A stretch of DNA of 64,000 bases from positions 345 through 64,344 of the forward strand of contig NZ_LMNI01000012.1 of NCBI RefSeq assembly GCF_001422925.1, in the 5' to 3' direction. Both the position numbers and the translations under genes were made by a program. The notes under the pieces were generated by a model. It was not told where the DNA came from and did no database searches. It saw only the letters and a list, made by a program, of their open reading frames with translations. This DNA is from Microbacterium sp. Leaf288 (GTDB lineage: Bacteria > Actinomycetota > Actinomycetes > Actinomycetales > Microbacteriaceae). Shown here piece after piece: positions 12,342 to 21,695 of the stretch. Numbering within the stretch: position 1 is the first letter of the stretch; each line of letters opens with the position of its first letter.

Positions 12342-13411
12342 GGCGCGACTCCGTTCACGGTCAGCGCGGTGCCCTCGGCGAGCCCCAGCGCGATGTTCAT
12401 GGACTGCACGGCGGCTCCGGCCGTGCCCTTGACGAGGTTGTCGACCGCCGCGACGACCGTCACGCGGTTCGCGGCGCGGTCGATGGCGAGGCCCATCAGC
12501 GCGGTGTTCGCACCCAGGACGTCGGCGGTGCGCGGGAAGTGGCCCGCCGGCAGCAGCTGCACGAATGTCTCGTCGCCGTACGCGAACTCCCACGCGGCGC
12601 GGATCTCGTCGTCCGTCGCGCCCGGCGCGATCGGCGCCGTCGACGTCGCCAAGATCCCCCGCGACATCGGCACCAGGACCGGGGTGAACGAGATGCGGAT
12701 TCCTTCGTCGGCGGTCGTGGCGGGAGCGGCACCCGCAGTGCGCGCCGCGGCGAGCGCCTGGCGGATCTCGGGGATGTGCCGGTGCGAGCCGCCCACCGCG
12801 TAGGGGTTCGCGGATCCCAGGATCTCGGCGGCGAGCAGGTTCGTCTTGAGGCTCTTCCCGGCACCCGAAGGACCGACGGCGAGCACCGTCACGATGTCGG
12901 ACGGATCGATGACACCCGCAGCCACGCCTGGCGCGAGGCTCAGGCTCACGGTGGAGGCGTTGCAGCCGGGTGCCGCGATGCGGGATGCTCCGACCAGCCG
13001 CTCGCGCTGCTTCGAACCCGCCACCGGAAGCTCGGGAACGCCGTAGACCCAGGGGTCGTGGAAGTCGCCGCCGTAGAAGCGATCCCAGTCGGCGACCGAC
13101 TCGAGGCGATGATCGGCGCCCGCGTCGATGACCAGCGCGGTGTCGCCGAGGGCGTCGGTGTACTGCCCGGACTGGCCGTGCGGCAACGCCAGGAAGACGA
13201 TGTCGTGGCCGGCGAGGACCTCGGGCGAGGTCTCGGCGAGGGTCAGGTGCGCGAGCGAGCGCAGGTGGGGCTGATGCTGGATGAGCGGCTGTCCCGCGTT
13301 GGAGTGCGCGGTCACGGTGCGGATCTCGACGTCGGGATGCGCGGCGAGGATCCGCAGGATCTCGCCGCCCGCATAGCCGGATGCGCCGGAGACGGCGACC
13401 GAATATGTCAT
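12338..13411 (-). CDS. argC: N-acetyl-gamma-glutamyl-phosphate reductase
   Basis: NADPH-dependent reduction of N-acetylglutamyl phosphate to the semialdehyde. It has an N-terminal dinucleotide fold ([14 protein letters not shown]) and the catalytic cysteine motif [24 protein letters not shown] is the conserved GxSGAGR-like loop. The start is ATG at 13411, 5 nt after AAGGTGG; a GTG three codons earlier overlaps this ribosome site and is less likely. It is the first gene of argCJBDF. No AT-rich ARG-box-like dyad was recognised in the 230 bases upstream. Confidence 0.96.
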   Translation of the reverse strand: MTYSVAVSGASGYAGGEILRILAAHPDVEIRTVTAHSNAGQPLIQHQPHLRSLAHLTLAETSPEVLAGHDIVFLALPHGQSGQYTDALGDTALVIDAGADHRLESVADWDRFYGGDFHDPWVYGVPELPVAGSKQRERLVGASRIAAPGCNASTVSLSLAPGVAAGVIDPSDIVTVLAVGPSGAGKSLKTNLLAAEILGSANPYAVGGSHRHIPEIRQALAAARTAGAAPATTADEGIRISFTPVLVPMSRGILATSTAPIAPGATDDEIRAAWEFAYGDETFVQLLPAGHFPRTADVLGANTALMGLAIDRAANRVTVVAAVDNLVKGTAGAAVQSMNIALGLAEGTALTVNGVAP

Positions 13412-13643
13412 GGATTCCACCTTAGAGTCTGGGGCTGAGGGCCGGAGACGGCGACGCCCACTCGCGACGGTCCATGACAGGACGGCGTGCGGGGTCGCCT
13501 AGAGTCGGCGCTCGCCCAGACGGCGTCGGCGCGCGGGAGCGGCGCTCGGAACGAGCGTCGAGGGTCCCTGGGGCGCCGAAGGCATGCGCCGACGATAGCC
13601 GCCGGGTCGAGGCATCCGCAAATCGCGCTCGTCATGTTGGCCC

Positions 13644-13679
13644 TTGACGCAAAGTACTTTGCGCTGCAAACTACTTTGT
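13644..13679 (+). promoter_or_regulatory. Promoter with twin operators of the ABC/winged-helix operon
   Basis: GCAAAGTACTTTGC (13649-13662) is a perfect 14-bp palindrome. GCAAACTACTTTGT (13666-13679) is a near copy with centres 17 bp apart, about 1.6 helical turns. A -35 TTGACG (13644-13649) and -10-like CAAACT (13667-13672) with a 17-nt spacer would start the RNA at the ATG at 13680, which has no ribosome site. The operators cover both promoter boxes, so repression by the winged-helix protein of this operon is likely. Confidence 0.7.
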
Positions 13680-14330
13680 ATGAACGAGAAACTCGATGCC
13701 GCGAACGATCCGCGAGAGATGCTCGACCTCATCGACACGACACGTCGTGAGGCCGTCCGTCACATCACGGGTCGCTACGCCGGGCTGCTGGTGCTCTGGG
13801 CGATCGCCTGGGGCGTCGGGTTCGCCGCACTCTGGCTGACCCGCGGGGTCGGAGGCGTCGACCTCCTCCCCACCGCTGTCGGCTGGTGGATCTTCGCGGG
13901 TGCCCTCGTCATCGCGATCGTGTGGTCCGCTGTCGTCGGCATCCGCGCGGGCAGCGACGGGATCCGCGGGCGCAGCCAGCTGCAGGGCGCCTTGTACGGG
14001 TGCTCCTGGACGATCGTGATGGTGGCGGCATGGGCGCTGATCTCGGGGCTGCAGAGCAACGGCCTCTCGCAGGAGCTCTCGCAGCTGCTGTACCCGAGCC
14101 TCTACATCTTCCTGGTGGGCGTGCTCTATCTGTCGGGCGGCGCCCTTTGGCGCGCGGTGCCGATGTACATCCTGGGCGGCTTGCTCATCGTGATCGCCGT
14201 GATCGGGCTCTTCTTCGGCGCGCCGACCCACTTCCTCGTCTACGCGATCGCCGGCCCCGTCGCGATGCTCATCGTGGCCGCGCTCATGTACTGGGGGCCG
14301 GTCGCACCCAGTGCCGCGGAGCGGTCATGA
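13680..14330 (+). CDS. Six-helix membrane protein, first gene of an ABC exporter operon
   Basis: A 216-aa protein of unknown function. The cytosolic N-terminus (MNEKLDAANDPREMLDLIDTT) is followed by six hydrophobic segments at about 33-53, 64-87, 104-124, 136-156, 161-181 and 183-203. It overlaps the following regulator gene by 4 nt (ATGA). Proteins of this kind commonly precede winged-helix/ABC pairs in actinobacteria and Firmicutes, where they may sense the exported compound or form part of the transporter; this role is inferred. The start is placed at the ATG directly at the expected transcription start. Confidence 0.65.
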   Translation: MNEKLDAANDPREMLDLIDTTRREAVRHITGRYAGLLVLWAIAWGVGFAALWLTRGVGGVDLLPTAVGWWIFAGALVIAIVWSAVVGIRAGSDGIRGRSQLQGALYGCSWTIVMVAAWALISGLQSNGLSQELSQLLYPSLYIFLVGVLYLSGGALWRAVPMYILGGLLIVIAVIGLFFGAPTHFLVYAIAGPVAMLIVAALMYWGPVAPSAAERS

Positions 14331-14626
14331 ACGAACTCGACCCCGTCATCCACGCGCCGGCACGCCTGAGGATCATGACGACGCTGGCCGAGGTGCTCGA
14401 GGACGGCGACACGATCACCTTCCCCGCGCTGCAGAAGCTCCTGGGCATGACCGCGGGCAACCTCACCACACATCTCGCCAAGCTGTCGGATGCCGGCTAC
14501 GTCGAGGTCGCGAAGTCGTTCGCCGGCCGCAAGCCCGTCACCGAGATCACGTTGACCCATGCCGGGCGCGGAGCGTTCCGCTCCTACCGCTCGCAGTTGC
14601 TCGCACTCCTCGGAGGGTCCGCATGA
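14327..14626 (+). CDS. Winged-helix transcriptional regulator
   Basis: A 99-aa one-domain winged-helix protein of the kind often annotated as winged helix DNA-binding domain (MarR/ArsR-like). The N-terminal helix contains IHAPARLRIMTTL. The recognition helix is in MTAGNLTTHLAKLSDAGYV (41-59). The beta wing is KSFAGRKPVTEITLT (64-78). There is no metal-binding cysteine set and no effector domain. Its most likely target is the paired CAAAGTACTTTG-type dyads in front of its own operon (13649-13679). Overlaps both neighbours by 3-4 nt. Confidence 0.85.
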   Translation: MNELDPVIHAPARLRIMTTLAEVLEDGDTITFPALQKLLGMTAGNLTTHLAKLSDAGYVEVAKSFAGRKPVTEITLTHAGRGAFRSYRSQLLALLGGSA

Positions 14627-15513
14627 CCGCAGTCGTCCACACCGAAGCCCTCACACGGCGCTTCGGCGACACCGTCGCCCTCGACGGTGTCACGCTCGAC
14701 ATCCACGCCGGCGAGTGCGTCGGCCTCCTCGGCCCCAACGGGGCCGGCAAGACGACCTTCCTCTCCCTCATCGAGGGGCTGCGGCTGCCGACATCCGGCG
14801 TCGTGCGCCTCTTCGACGGCGATCCGCGGACGCCGGCGAGTCGCTCCCGCCTCGGATCCACGCCGCAGGCCACCGCGCTGCCGGAGGCGCTCAAGGTGCG
14901 GGAGGTCCTGCGGTTCGTCGCATCCCACTACCCTTCCCCGGGGCCGGTGGATCGCGTCATCGCGGAGTTCGACCTCGAGCCGCTCCTGGCGAAGCAGTGC
15001 GGGGCGCTCTCGGGAGGCCAGCAGCGTCGCGTGGCGGTCGCCCTCGCCTTCGTCGGCGACCCCGAGCTCGTCCTCCTCGACGAGCCCACCACCGGTCTCG
15101 ATGTCGACGCCCGGCGTACCCTCTGGGATGCCGTGCGCACCCGCCATCGCGAAGGCACCGCCGTCGTGGTGACGAGCCATCACCTCGAGGAGATCGAGCA
15201 GCTGGCCGAGCGCGTCGTCGTCATCGACCACGGCGCGGTGCGGGCCGACGACACACTCGCCGCCGTGGTCGCGGGTGTCGCCCGCCGACGGGTGACGCTG
15301 CGCGGGGTCACTGCCGAAGACGTCCTCGCGCTCGATCCCGACGCGACCGTCACCACGGACCCGGACGACGGCGTCGTGACCGCCGTCGTCTCGGACTCCG
15401 ACGCGCTCATCCGGGCGCTCGTCGCGTCCGGCGCCCCGTTCACCGACCTGACGGTGCGCGGTGCATCCCTCGAAGAGGCCTTCCTCACGATCACGAAGGG
15501 AGCGATGGTCTGA
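14623..15513 (+). CDS. ABC transporter ATP-binding protein
   Basis: ATPase subunit of 296 aa. Walker A GPNGAGKT at 37-44, signature LSGGQ at 129-133, Walker B LVLLDEP ending at 155, and the H-loop in VVVTSHHLEE. The domain layout and the roughly 80-residue C-terminal extension are typical of drug/bacitracin-type exporters (CcmA/DrrA-like). It pairs with the permease that begins in the TGATG overlap at 15513. The substrate is unknown. Regulator, ATPase and permease are translationally coupled, so they should be made together. Confidence 0.92.
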   Translation: MTAVVHTEALTRRFGDTVALDGVTLDIHAGECVGLLGPNGAGKTTFLSLIEGLRLPTSGVVRLFDGDPRTPASRSRLGSTPQATALPEALKVREVLRFVASHYPSPGPVDRVIAEFDLEPLLAKQCGALSGGQQRRVAVALAFVGDPELVLLDEPTTGLDVDARRTLWDAVRTRHREGTAVVVTSHHLEEIEQLAERVVVIDHGAVRADDTLAAVVAGVARRRVTLRGVTAEDVLALDPDATVTTDPDDGVVTAVVSDSDALIRALVASGAPFTDLTVRGASLEEAFLTITKGAMV

Positions 15514-16265
15514 TGTCCACGCTCACGCTCGCCGCGGTCCACACGAAGTACAACCTGCTGGAGACCATGCGCGTGCCGATCGCCGTGATCGGATCCCTCA
15601 TCTTCCCGACGCTCGCGTTCTGCCTGTTCGTCCTGCCGCAGCGCATGGTCGTCGACGAACCTGATTTCGCGACGGCCGCCATCGCATCGATGGTCGTGTT
15701 CGCCTTCATGTCGGCGAGCCTGTTCAGTATCGGCCTCGACATGGCCGAGCAGCGCTCGAAGCCCTGGTGGCCGTATCTGCGCACGCTCCCGGGCTCGCCG
15801 GCGGCGCGCCTCATCGGCCTCATGTCGGCGACTCTCATCATCTCGATCCTCGCGATGATCCCGCTCCTGATCGTCGGCGGCATCTTCACCTCGGCCGCCG
15901 TCCAGCCCGGGGAGCTGTTCGCGGCCATCGGGCTCGCGATCCTCACGGCCGTGCCCTCGGCACTGCTCGGGACGATCATCGGCACGACCGCCGGGCCCAA
16001 GGCCGCGATCGCCATCACCCAGGTGGCGATGTTCCTCCTCGCGTTCGGCGGCGGACTGTTCCTCCCCCCGATCCTGTTCCCCGAGTGGCTCGACCTCGCC
16101 TCGAAGTTCCTGTGGGTTCGCGAGGCCCGTGAGATCGTCATCGCCGCCGCCCTCGGCCAGAGCGCGCCGCTGTGGGCGGTGGTCGGGATCCTCGCGTGGA
16201 CGCTGGTGCTGGGCGCCTTGGCGGTGTGGCTGTACCGCCGCGACGAGGGGCGCCGCTACCGCTGA
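15513..16265 (+). CDS. ABC-2 type transporter permease
   Basis: A 250-aa membrane protein with about six helices (near 20-42, 55-75, 100-125, 135-160, 165-190, 220-242). It is of the ABC-2 class used by exporters with a single ATPase gene. The segment FPEWLDLASKFLWVREAREIV before the last helix resembles DrrB-like permeases. Its last 10 bases overlap the 3' end of the opposite-strand epimerase gene (16256-16265), so the two transcripts converge. Confidence 0.85.
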   Translation: MSTLTLAAVHTKYNLLETMRVPIAVIGSLIFPTLAFCLFVLPQRMVVDEPDFATAAIASMVVFAFMSASLFSIGLDMAEQRSKPWWPYLRTLPGSPAARLIGLMSATLIISILAMIPLLIVGGIFTSAAVQPGELFAAIGLAILTAVPSALLGTIIGTTAGPKAAIAITQVAMFLLAFGGGLFLPPILFPEWLDLASKFLWVREAREIVIAAALGQSAPLWAVVGILAWTLVLGALAVWLYRRDEGRRYR

Positions 16266-17236
16266 AGCTCGCCGAGCAGCGCCAGTTCGTCGGGCCGGGT
16301 CAGCCCGGCCCGACGATCGCGGCCGAGGCCCCGGGCGCGCTCGTCGGCGAGCGCGCGGTCCAGGGTCTCGCGCAACGGACGGAGGCGGCCGCCGAGCAGG
16401 TGGTAGGCGGCGTTCGAGCGGGTCCAGAACCCCGGCATGTCGGCCGGCAGCCAGAGCGGCAGCGACCGCGCACCCATCCAGTAGGCGACCTCGTGCGCCA
16501 CGAGCCACTCGTCGTCGGCCGCGGCGAGCGCGCCGGTGTGCCCGGCGACCTCACGCGCGTCCGCGAAGAGCCGGTCGAGGGCGACCGGATCGCCGACGGC
16601 GTTCACCACACCCGTCCAACGCTCGCGGCCGACGGCCCGCACGAACTCCGCGAGGTCGTCGACATCGATCACCTGTGCGCCGCGGTCGGCGGTGTCGGGC
16701 ACGAGCACGTCGTCCGATCCGGCGAGAGCGAAGCGGCCCACCCAGTATCCGAACCGGTCGGTCGGGTCACCGGGCCCCACGATGAGCCCCGGACGCACGA
16801 TCGCCGCGCGGAACCCGAGGGTGGAGCGGACGGATGCCTCGGCCCGCACCTTCGCGCGACCGTAGTCCTCGTCCTCGTCGGGGCCGGCGGGCGTCAGCAG
16901 CTCGGCGGTCTCGTCGGCGCCCGGCACGTCGTCGGAGGCGTACACGGACACTGTAGAGATGTACGTCCAGTGCCGCGCGCGCTCCCCCAGCGCCACGACC
17001 GCGGCGGCGACGTGCACCGGGTTCGACGACACGTCGACGACCTCGTCCCACTCGCGCCGGGCGACCTCGTCGTACGCGTCCGGGTCGTTGCGGTCGGCGA
17101 CGACGAGCGTCGTCCCGTACGGCGCATCGCGTCCCCCTCGGGCGAGGCAGGTGACGGCGGCTCCGGCATCCGCCCACCGCTCGGCGATCCGCCCGCTCAG
17201 CCAGCCCGTCCCGCCCAGCACCAGTACGTCGGTCAT
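16256..17236 (-). CDS. NAD-dependent epimerase/dehydratase-like protein (atypical SDR)
   Basis: About 326 aa with the dinucleotide motif VLGGTGWLSGRIAERW at the N-terminus and the extended-SDR pattern YISTVSVYAS followed by YGRAKVRAE (YxxxK). The core ends at IVRPGLIVGPGDPTDR. The C-terminal half has LWLPADMPGFWTRSNAAYHL, as in reductase-like epimerases acting on unknown small molecules. The ATG at 17236 follows GGGTGGAG closely; an upstream TTG is possible. No pathway context is given by its neighbours. Confidence 0.75.
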   Translation of the reverse strand: MTDVLVLGGTGWLSGRIAERWADAGAAVTCLARGGRDAPYGTTLVVADRNDPDAYDEVARREWDEVVDVSSNPVHVAAAVVALGERARHWTYISTVSVYASDDVPGADETAELLTPAGPDEDEDYGRAKVRAEASVRSTLGFRAAIVRPGLIVGPGDPTDRFGYWVGRFALAGSDDVLVPDTADRGAQVIDVDDLAEFVRAVGRERWTGVVNAVGDPVALDRLFADAREVAGHTGALAAADDEWLVAHEVAYWMGARSLPLWLPADMPGFWTRSNAAYHLLGGRLRPLRETLDRALADERARGLGRDRRAGLTRPDELALLGELQR

Positions 17237-17295
17237 GGCTCCACCCAACCAGACGGGCCGGGTCGAGGCATCCCTTCTCCGCCGACGGCAGAACG

Positions 17296-18036
17296 TCAGA
17301 CGCGGCTGCGGAGGAAGGCCGTCACGCGCTCCCAGGCGTCGGCCGCGTCGGTCCGGTTGTACCGACGGCCGGTGTCGTTGAAGAACGCATGGGCCGAGTC
17401 GGGGTACACCACGGCCGTGAAGTCGACGCCCGCCTCGGCCATGGCCTCGGTCACCGCCGGGAGCGCGTCGATGAGCGCGGGGTCGTGCTGCCCGTATATC
17501 GCCAGGACCGGCGCGGAGATGTCGGCGATGCGGTCCGCCGACGGCGCCGTGCCGTAGAACGGTGCGACGGCACGCACGCGGTCGTCGTGCGCGGCGAGCA
17601 GGAACGAGTACGTCCCGCCGAAGCAGAAGCCGGTCGCGGCGATCCGGTCGTCGACCCCGGGCTGCTCGGCGAGCCAGTCGACCACGGCGCGGAGCGCGGC
17701 GACCGCCCAGCCGGCGTACTCGGGCGCGCGCATTCCCGACAACGCCTCGCGCATACGCGGCTGCGCCGCGATGCGGGCCTCCTCGTCGTCGCTGTTCACC
17801 AGCGCGAAGAGCTCCTCACCGAGCGCGGGGGCGACGCCGCCATGGGTCAGGATGTCGGGCGCGGCGACCAGCCACCCTTCGGCGGCGAAGCGGTCGGCCA
17901 CGTCGGTGATGTGGCCGACCAGGCCCCAGATCTCGTGGATGAGCACGAGGCCGCCGATCGGGTCGTCGGTGGGGCGAGCGACGTAGGCGTCGATGACCTC
18001 GCCGCCGGCGAGCGGCACCGTGATCACCTCGGGCAT
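17296..18036 (-). CDS. Dienelactone hydrolase family protein
   Basis: Alpha/beta hydrolase of 246 aa. The dienelactone hydrolase triad is visible: Cys138 in GFCFGG, Asp in YGQHDP and His in SAHAFF, with Glu35 in HEIWGL as the residue that modulates the cysteine. Family members hydrolyse lactones or esters; the substrate here is unknown. The start ATG at 18036 follows GGAGGTGG at good spacing. It is downstream of pheT by 22 nt and might be read through from pheST. Confidence 0.85.
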   Translation of the reverse strand: MPEVITVPLAGGEVIDAYVARPTDDPIGGLVLIHEIWGLVGHITDVADRFAAEGWLVAAPDILTHGGVAPALGEELFALVNSDDEEARIAAQPRMREALSGMRAPEYAGWAVAALRAVVDWLAEQPGVDDRIAATGFCFGGTYSFLLAAHDDRVRAVAPFYGTAPSADRIADISAPVLAIYGQHDPALIDALPAVTEAMAEAGVDFTAVVYPDSAHAFFNDTGRRYNRTDAADAWERVTAFLRSRV

Positions 18037-18058
18037 GGGGCCACCTCCGATACGGATG

Positions 18059-20593
18059 CTACTCGCGCAGTGTCGCCCCGAAACGCTCGGTCGCGACGGC
18101 CACCCCCGCGAGCTTCGCCTCGGTCGCCTCGGCGGCCGTGAGCGTGCGGTCAGGGGCGCGGAATCGGAGCGCGAAGGTGAGGCTCTTCTCGCCCTCGGGA
18201 ACGCCCTGCCCGCGATAGTCGTCGACCAGGCGCACCGACTCGAGGAGGTCGCCGGCGCCCGAGACGAGCGCTCCGCGCACCTCGGCGGCCGGGACGTCGG
18301 CGCCGAGCACGAGCGACACGTCCTGCGTCGCGGCCGGGAAGCCCGACAGCGAAGCGGCGACGACCTTGTCCCCCGCAAGCGAGAGGACGAGGTCGAGATC
18401 GAGCTCCGCGACGATGACGCGCCCCGGAAGATCGGATGCCTCGGCCACCGCCGGCAGCAGCTCGCCGACGTAGCCGACCTCGGCGCCGTCGACGGAGAGC
18501 ACGCCGGTGCGGCCCGGGTGCAGCGCGGCGCGCTGACCCTGAGCGACATCGATCGTGACGCCCGCGGCGGCGGCGATCGTGCGGACCGCATCGAGCGCGT
18601 CGGCGAGATCCGCGGTCACCGGCGCGATGCCGGGCTGCTTGGCGACGAGGCTGCCTGCGAGCAGCACGGCGACGTGGCGGTGCTGCGGCGGGATCGAGGC
18701 GTCGAGCTCGGCGAGGGTCGCGGCATCCGGTCGCACGGCCAGCGGCGGTACGAACGACGTTCCGTACTGCACGCCGGCCGTCGGGAGGAAGACGACGCCG
18801 GTCTCGAAGAGCGACAGGTCGGTGAAGCCGCGCGACACGTTGCGGTGCGCGACCTGGAGGAGGCCGGGCACGAGCGAGCGGCGCAGGAACGGCGCCTGCC
18901 CGTCGAGCGGGTTGGCCAGCTTGACGCTGGGCAGGTGATCTCCCGACGCAGAGCCGTGGAGGTCGTTCTGCTCCTCGGTGGTGAACCCGAACGACGGCGT
19001 CTCGACGAAGCCCGCAGCGGCGAGCGCGTTCGCGACGCGACGTCGGCCCTGCTGCGCGGCGGTGAGACCACGGCCCGACGGCGGAAGGGGCAGCACCGAC
19101 GGGATGCGGTCATACCCCTCGATGCGGGCGACCTCCTCGGCGAGCGTCCACTTGTCGGTGAGGTCCGGGCGCCACGACGGCGGGATGACCTGCCATCCTT
19201 CGCTGCCCTCGGCGCCGACGACCTCGCAGCCGATGAGCCGCAGCGCTGCCTCGATCTGGCCCGGCGTGTAGTCGACGCCGATGAGGCGCTGCACGAACGT
19301 CGGCGGCAGCTCGATGCCGGGGATGAACACCTCGGCGAACAGGGCAGCGCCGTACGCGTCGTCGCTGGTGCCGCCGGCGTACTCGACCATGAGGTCGGCC
19401 ACGCGACGGGCGGCGACGAAGGGCACGAGAGGGTCGACGCCGCGCTCGAAGCGGCGGGATGCCTCGCTCGGCAGCTTGTGCCGTCGGGCGGTGCGCGCGA
19501 TCGACACGGTGTCGAACGTCGCGGCCTCGATGAGCACGTTGCGGGTCGCTTCGCCCATCTCGGTGGTGCCGCCGCCCATGACGCCGGCGAGGCCGATCGG
19601 TCCCGAGTCGTCGGTGATGAGCAGGTCTTCGGGGTCGAGCGTGCGGACCTTGCCGTCGAGCGTCTCGAGCTTCTCGCCGGGCGTCGCACGGCGCACGGTG
19701 ATGCCGCCCTGGAGCTTGTCGAGGTCGTAGCCGTGGATCGGCTGGCCGAGCTCGAGCATCACGTAGTTGGTGATGTCGATGAGGATGCCGAGCGACCGGA
19801 TGCCCGCGAGAGACAGGCGCGAGATCATCCACGCGGGGGTCGGCTTCGTGGGGTCGACGTCGCGCACGACCCGGGCCACGAACTCGGTCACGCCCGCGCG
19901 GCCGCGGATCGGGGCGAGGTCGTCGGCGCTCACGGGGAAGCCGGCGCCCGGCGCGACGTCCTCCCACGTGCGATCTGCCGGGTCGCGGAACGCGGCACCG
20001 GTGGAGTGCGAGTACTCACGCGCGACACCGCGGATCGACAGCGCATAGCCGCGGTCGGGCGTGACGTTGATCTCGACCGCGACGTCGTCGAGGCCGAGCA
20101 GGGAGATCGCATCCGTGCCGACGGGTGCGTCGATGCCGAGTTCGACGAGCCGGAGGATGCCGTTGTGCTCGTCGCCGAGCCCCAGTTCGCGGGCGGAGGC
20201 GATCATGCCGTCCGACACGTGGCCGTAGGTCTTGCGCGCGGCGATCGGGAACGGGCCGGGGAGCACCGCGCCGGGAAGGGTCACGACGACCTTGTCGCCG
20301 ACGAAGAAGTTGCGGGCACCGCACACGACGCCGTGCACCGCGTCGCCGCCGTCCGCGGCGGTCTCACCGTCGGGCGCGACGCGCACCTGGCACCAGCGGA
20401 TCGTCTTGCCGTTGGACTGCGGCTCCTCGACGAACTCGAGGACCTCACCCACGACGATCGGACCCTGCAGCTCGAAGCGGTGGACGTCCTCCTCTTCGAA
20501 ACCGACGCGCACGAGCGCCGCGAGGACGTCCTCGGGCGCGGCATCCGCGGGGACGTCGACGTACTCACGAAGCCATGAGAGCGGGACGCGCAT
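18059..20593 (-). CDS. pheT: Phenylalanine--tRNA ligase beta subunit
   Basis: The 844-aa beta chain of the heterotetrameric PheRS. In order it has an N-terminal start domain (MRVPLSWLREYVDVP), an EMAP-II/OB tRNA-binding domain (about 40-150), B3/B4 editing domain, B5 domains (PPSWRPDLTDKWTLAEEVARIEGYD) and a C-terminal ferredoxin-like anticodon-binding domain (about 750-844). Overlaps pheS in TGATG. Confidence 0.97.
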   Translation of the reverse strand: MRVPLSWLREYVDVPADAAPEDVLAALVRVGFEEEDVHRFELQGPIVVGEVLEFVEEPQSNGKTIRWCQVRVAPDGETAADGGDAVHGVVCGARNFFVGDKVVVTLPGAVLPGPFPIAARKTYGHVSDGMIASARELGLGDEHNGILRLVELGIDAPVGTDAISLLGLDDVAVEINVTPDRGYALSIRGVAREYSHSTGAAFRDPADRTWEDVAPGAGFPVSADDLAPIRGRAGVTEFVARVVRDVDPTKPTPAWMISRLSLAGIRSLGILIDITNYVMLELGQPIHGYDLDKLQGGITVRRATPGEKLETLDGKVRTLDPEDLLITDDSGPIGLAGVMGGGTTEMGEATRNVLIEAATFDTVSIARTARRHKLPSEASRRFERGVDPLVPFVAARRVADLMVEYAGGTSDDAYGAALFAEVFIPGIELPPTFVQRLIGVDYTPGQIEAALRLIGCEVVGAEGSEGWQVIPPSWRPDLTDKWTLAEEVARIEGYDRIPSVLPLPPSGRGLTAAQQGRRRVANALAAAGFVETPSFGFTTEEQNDLHGSASGDHLPSVKLANPLDGQAPFLRRSLVPGLLQVAHRNVSRGFTDLSLFETGVVFLPTAGVQYGTSFVPPLAVRPDAATLAELDASIPPQHRHVAVLLAGSLVAKQPGIAPVTADLADALDAVRTIAAAAGVTIDVAQGQRAALHPGRTGVLSVDGAEVGYVGELLPAVAEASDLPGRVIVAELDLDLVLSLAGDKVVAASLSGFPAATQDVSLVLGADVPAAEVRGALVSGAGDLLESVRLVDDYRGQGVPEGEKSLTFALRFRAPDRTLTAAEATEAKLAGVAVATERFGATLRE

Positions 20594-21642
20594 CAGACCA
20601 CCATTCCGAACTGCTCGCTGAAGCGGACATCGCCCTCGGCCATGTCGCGCATGTCCTGGACGTCGCTGCGGAACATGAGGGTCCGCTCGATGCCCATGCC
20701 GAACGCGAAGCCCGAGTACTCCTCCGGGTCGATCCCCGCCGCGCGCAGCACGTTCGGGTTGATCATTCCGCAGCCGCCCCACTCGATCCATCGGGCACCG
20801 CCCTTGAAGGTGGGGTGCCACAGGTCGAGCTCGGCCGACGGCTCGGTGAACGGGAAGAAGTTCGCGCGGAAGCGCGTCTTCGCCTCGGCGCCGAACAGCA
20901 CCTTGGCGGCGTGGTCGAGCGTGCCCTTGAGGTGCGCCATCGTGATGCCCTTGTCGACGACGATGCCCTCGAACTGGGTGAAAACGGGCAGGTGGGTCGC
21001 GTCGAACTCATCGGTGCGGTACACGCGCCCGGGGCACAGGACGTACAGCGGCAGGTCGCGCTCGAGCATCGAGCGCACCTGCACGGGGCTCGTGTGCGTG
21101 CGCATGACGAGGTGACGCTCCACCGGGTCGACGAAGAACGTGTCCTGCATCTGGCGCGCAGGGTGGTCGACGTCGAAGTTGAGCGCGTCGAAGTTGAACC
21201 ACTCGTGCTCGAGCTCGGGACCCTCTGCGATCTCCCAGCCCATCCCGACGAAGATGTCGGCGATCTGCTCCTGCAGGAGGGAGATCGGATGCCGCGCCCC
21301 GACGCGCGCGCGCGCCGCGAGCGCCGTGATGTCGACGCGCTCCGCCTCGAGCTTCGCGGCGGTCTCGGCCGCGGCGAGCTCCTCCTCGCGGGCGGCGAAC
21401 GCCTGGTTCACCCGGCCGCGGGCCTGACCGACGAGCTTGCCGAACTCGGCCTTCTTGTCGTTCGGCACATCGCGCAGCCGCGCGTTGAGCTTCGCCAGCG
21501 GCGAGCCCTCCGCGGAGTGCGCGGAGCGCGCGGCCTTGAGCGCTGCGGTGTCGCCTGCGGCCGCGATGGCCTCGAGGGCGGCGTCGACGGCGGCGTTCAC
21601 CGCCTCAGGCGTGATCTCGGTGGTTTCGGGAGCGTCGGACAC
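20593..21642 (-). CDS. pheS: Phenylalanine--tRNA ligase alpha subunit
   Basis: Catalytic alpha chain of 349 aa. It has an N-terminal coiled coil (about 10-90) and a class II core with HPARQMQDTFF, RTHTSPVQVR and the C-terminal motif 3 FAFGMGIERTLMFR. GTG at 21642 is chosen: it gives the usual start and follows a -10 box TAGACT by 8 nt. The open frame runs further upstream into the gluD region without homology. Co-transcribed with pheT. Confidence 0.97.
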   Translation of the reverse strand: MSDAPETTEITPEAVNAAVDAALEAIAAAGDTAALKAARSAHSAEGSPLAKLNARLRDVPNDKKAEFGKLVGQARGRVNQAFAAREEELAAAETAAKLEAERVDITALAARARVGARHPISLLQEQIADIFVGMGWEIAEGPELEHEWFNFDALNFDVDHPARQMQDTFFVDPVERHLVMRTHTSPVQVRSMLERDLPLYVLCPGRVYRTDEFDATHLPVFTQFEGIVVDKGITMAHLKGTLDHAAKVLFGAEAKTRFRANFFPFTEPSAELDLWHPTFKGGARWIEWGGCGMINPNVLRAAGIDPEEYSGFAFGMGIERTLMFRSDVQDMRDMAEGDVRFSEQFGMVV

Positions 21643-21650
21643 GAGAGACG

Positions 21651-21656
21651 AGTCTA
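21651..21656 (-). promoter_or_regulatory. -10 box of pheST (TAGACT, leaderless start)
   Basis: TAGACT is 8 nt before the GTG of pheS. No Shine-Dalgarno sequence and no phenylalanine-rich leader peptide or attenuator is seen. Confidence 0.5.
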
Positions 21657-21695
21657 CCGACGGTGGATGCGCGGTCCGGTCGTGCGCCCGTTCCG

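Noticed and set aside
13412..13643. ARG box upstream of argC
   Set aside because: No AT-rich 18-bp dyad of the ARG-box kind was visible; the only AT-rich dyads nearby belong to the divergent ABC operon.
17993..20578. 861-codon open frame on the plus strand
   Set aside because: Exactly antisense to pheT, which is certain; typical shadow frame.
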